Positions 6,678 through 6,684 of a DNA stretch of 6,684 nucleotides are shown piece after piece; position 1 is the stretch's first letter, and every line of letters starts with the position of its first letter. The translations under genes were made by a program, and so were the position numbers. The DNA comes from an uncultured Acidobacteriota bacterium (GTDB lineage: Bacteria > Acidobacteriota > Thermoanaerobaculia > UBA5066), in NCBI GenBank assembly GCA_937902605.1, contig CALFNC010000143.1, positions 1 to 6,684 on the forward strand, in the 5' to 3' direction. The notes under the pieces are model-generated. The model was not told where the DNA came from and ran no database searches. It was given only the letters and a program-made list of their open reading frames with translations.

Positions 6678-6684
6678 CTCCGCA

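Overview
The window is a GC-rich stretch of bacterial chromosome from a diderm (Gram-negative type) organism. The evidence for an outer membrane is a FadL-family beta-barrel protein with a Sec signal peptide and a C-terminal aromatic residue. The high-GC coding style and gene mix would suit an Acidobacteriota or deltaproteobacteria-like lineage, but this is a guess; nothing here fixes the taxonomy. I see no rRNA, tRNA, CRISPR array, insertion sequence or phage gene.

All six intact or partial genes lie on the minus strand, so transcription runs from right to left. At the right edge is a rhodanese-fold protein (6204-6677, possibly continuing past the window) that lacks the catalytic cysteine and ends in Gly-Gly-Gly-Cys. 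It is followed after 27 bases by the FadL/OMPP1-family outer-membrane transporter (4908-6176), which has a strong ribosome binding site. The two probably form one transcript.

Between 4650 and 4907 is the only plus-strand signal: the C-terminal half of a Rdx/SelW-like (SelT/SelW/SelH family) protein ending at 4889. Its redox CxxC is not in frame with the rest. A Cys-Glu-Asp-Cys is encoded just upstream in another frame, so this looks like a frameshifted remnant. The likely promoter of the next minus-strand gene lies inside it.

Leftward follows a compact same-strand series: dodecin (4440-4649), an MFS_3/EntS-like exporter (3099-4370), a cation diffusion facilitator (2125-3069), and a large DUF2339 polytopic membrane protein (2054 to the left edge, C-terminus outside the window). 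Gaps are 69, 29 and 70 bases and no convincing terminator separates them, so co-transcription is plausible. The theme is storage or buffering of flavin (dodecin) plus membrane export of small molecules and divalent metals; a shared pathway is not proven.

No stretch over 300 bases lacks a gene. The window is mostly ordinary chromosomal housekeeping and transport. The points most worth a second look are the broken Rdx gene, the cysteine-less rhodanese with a terminal cysteine, and the altered membrane metal site of the cation transporter.
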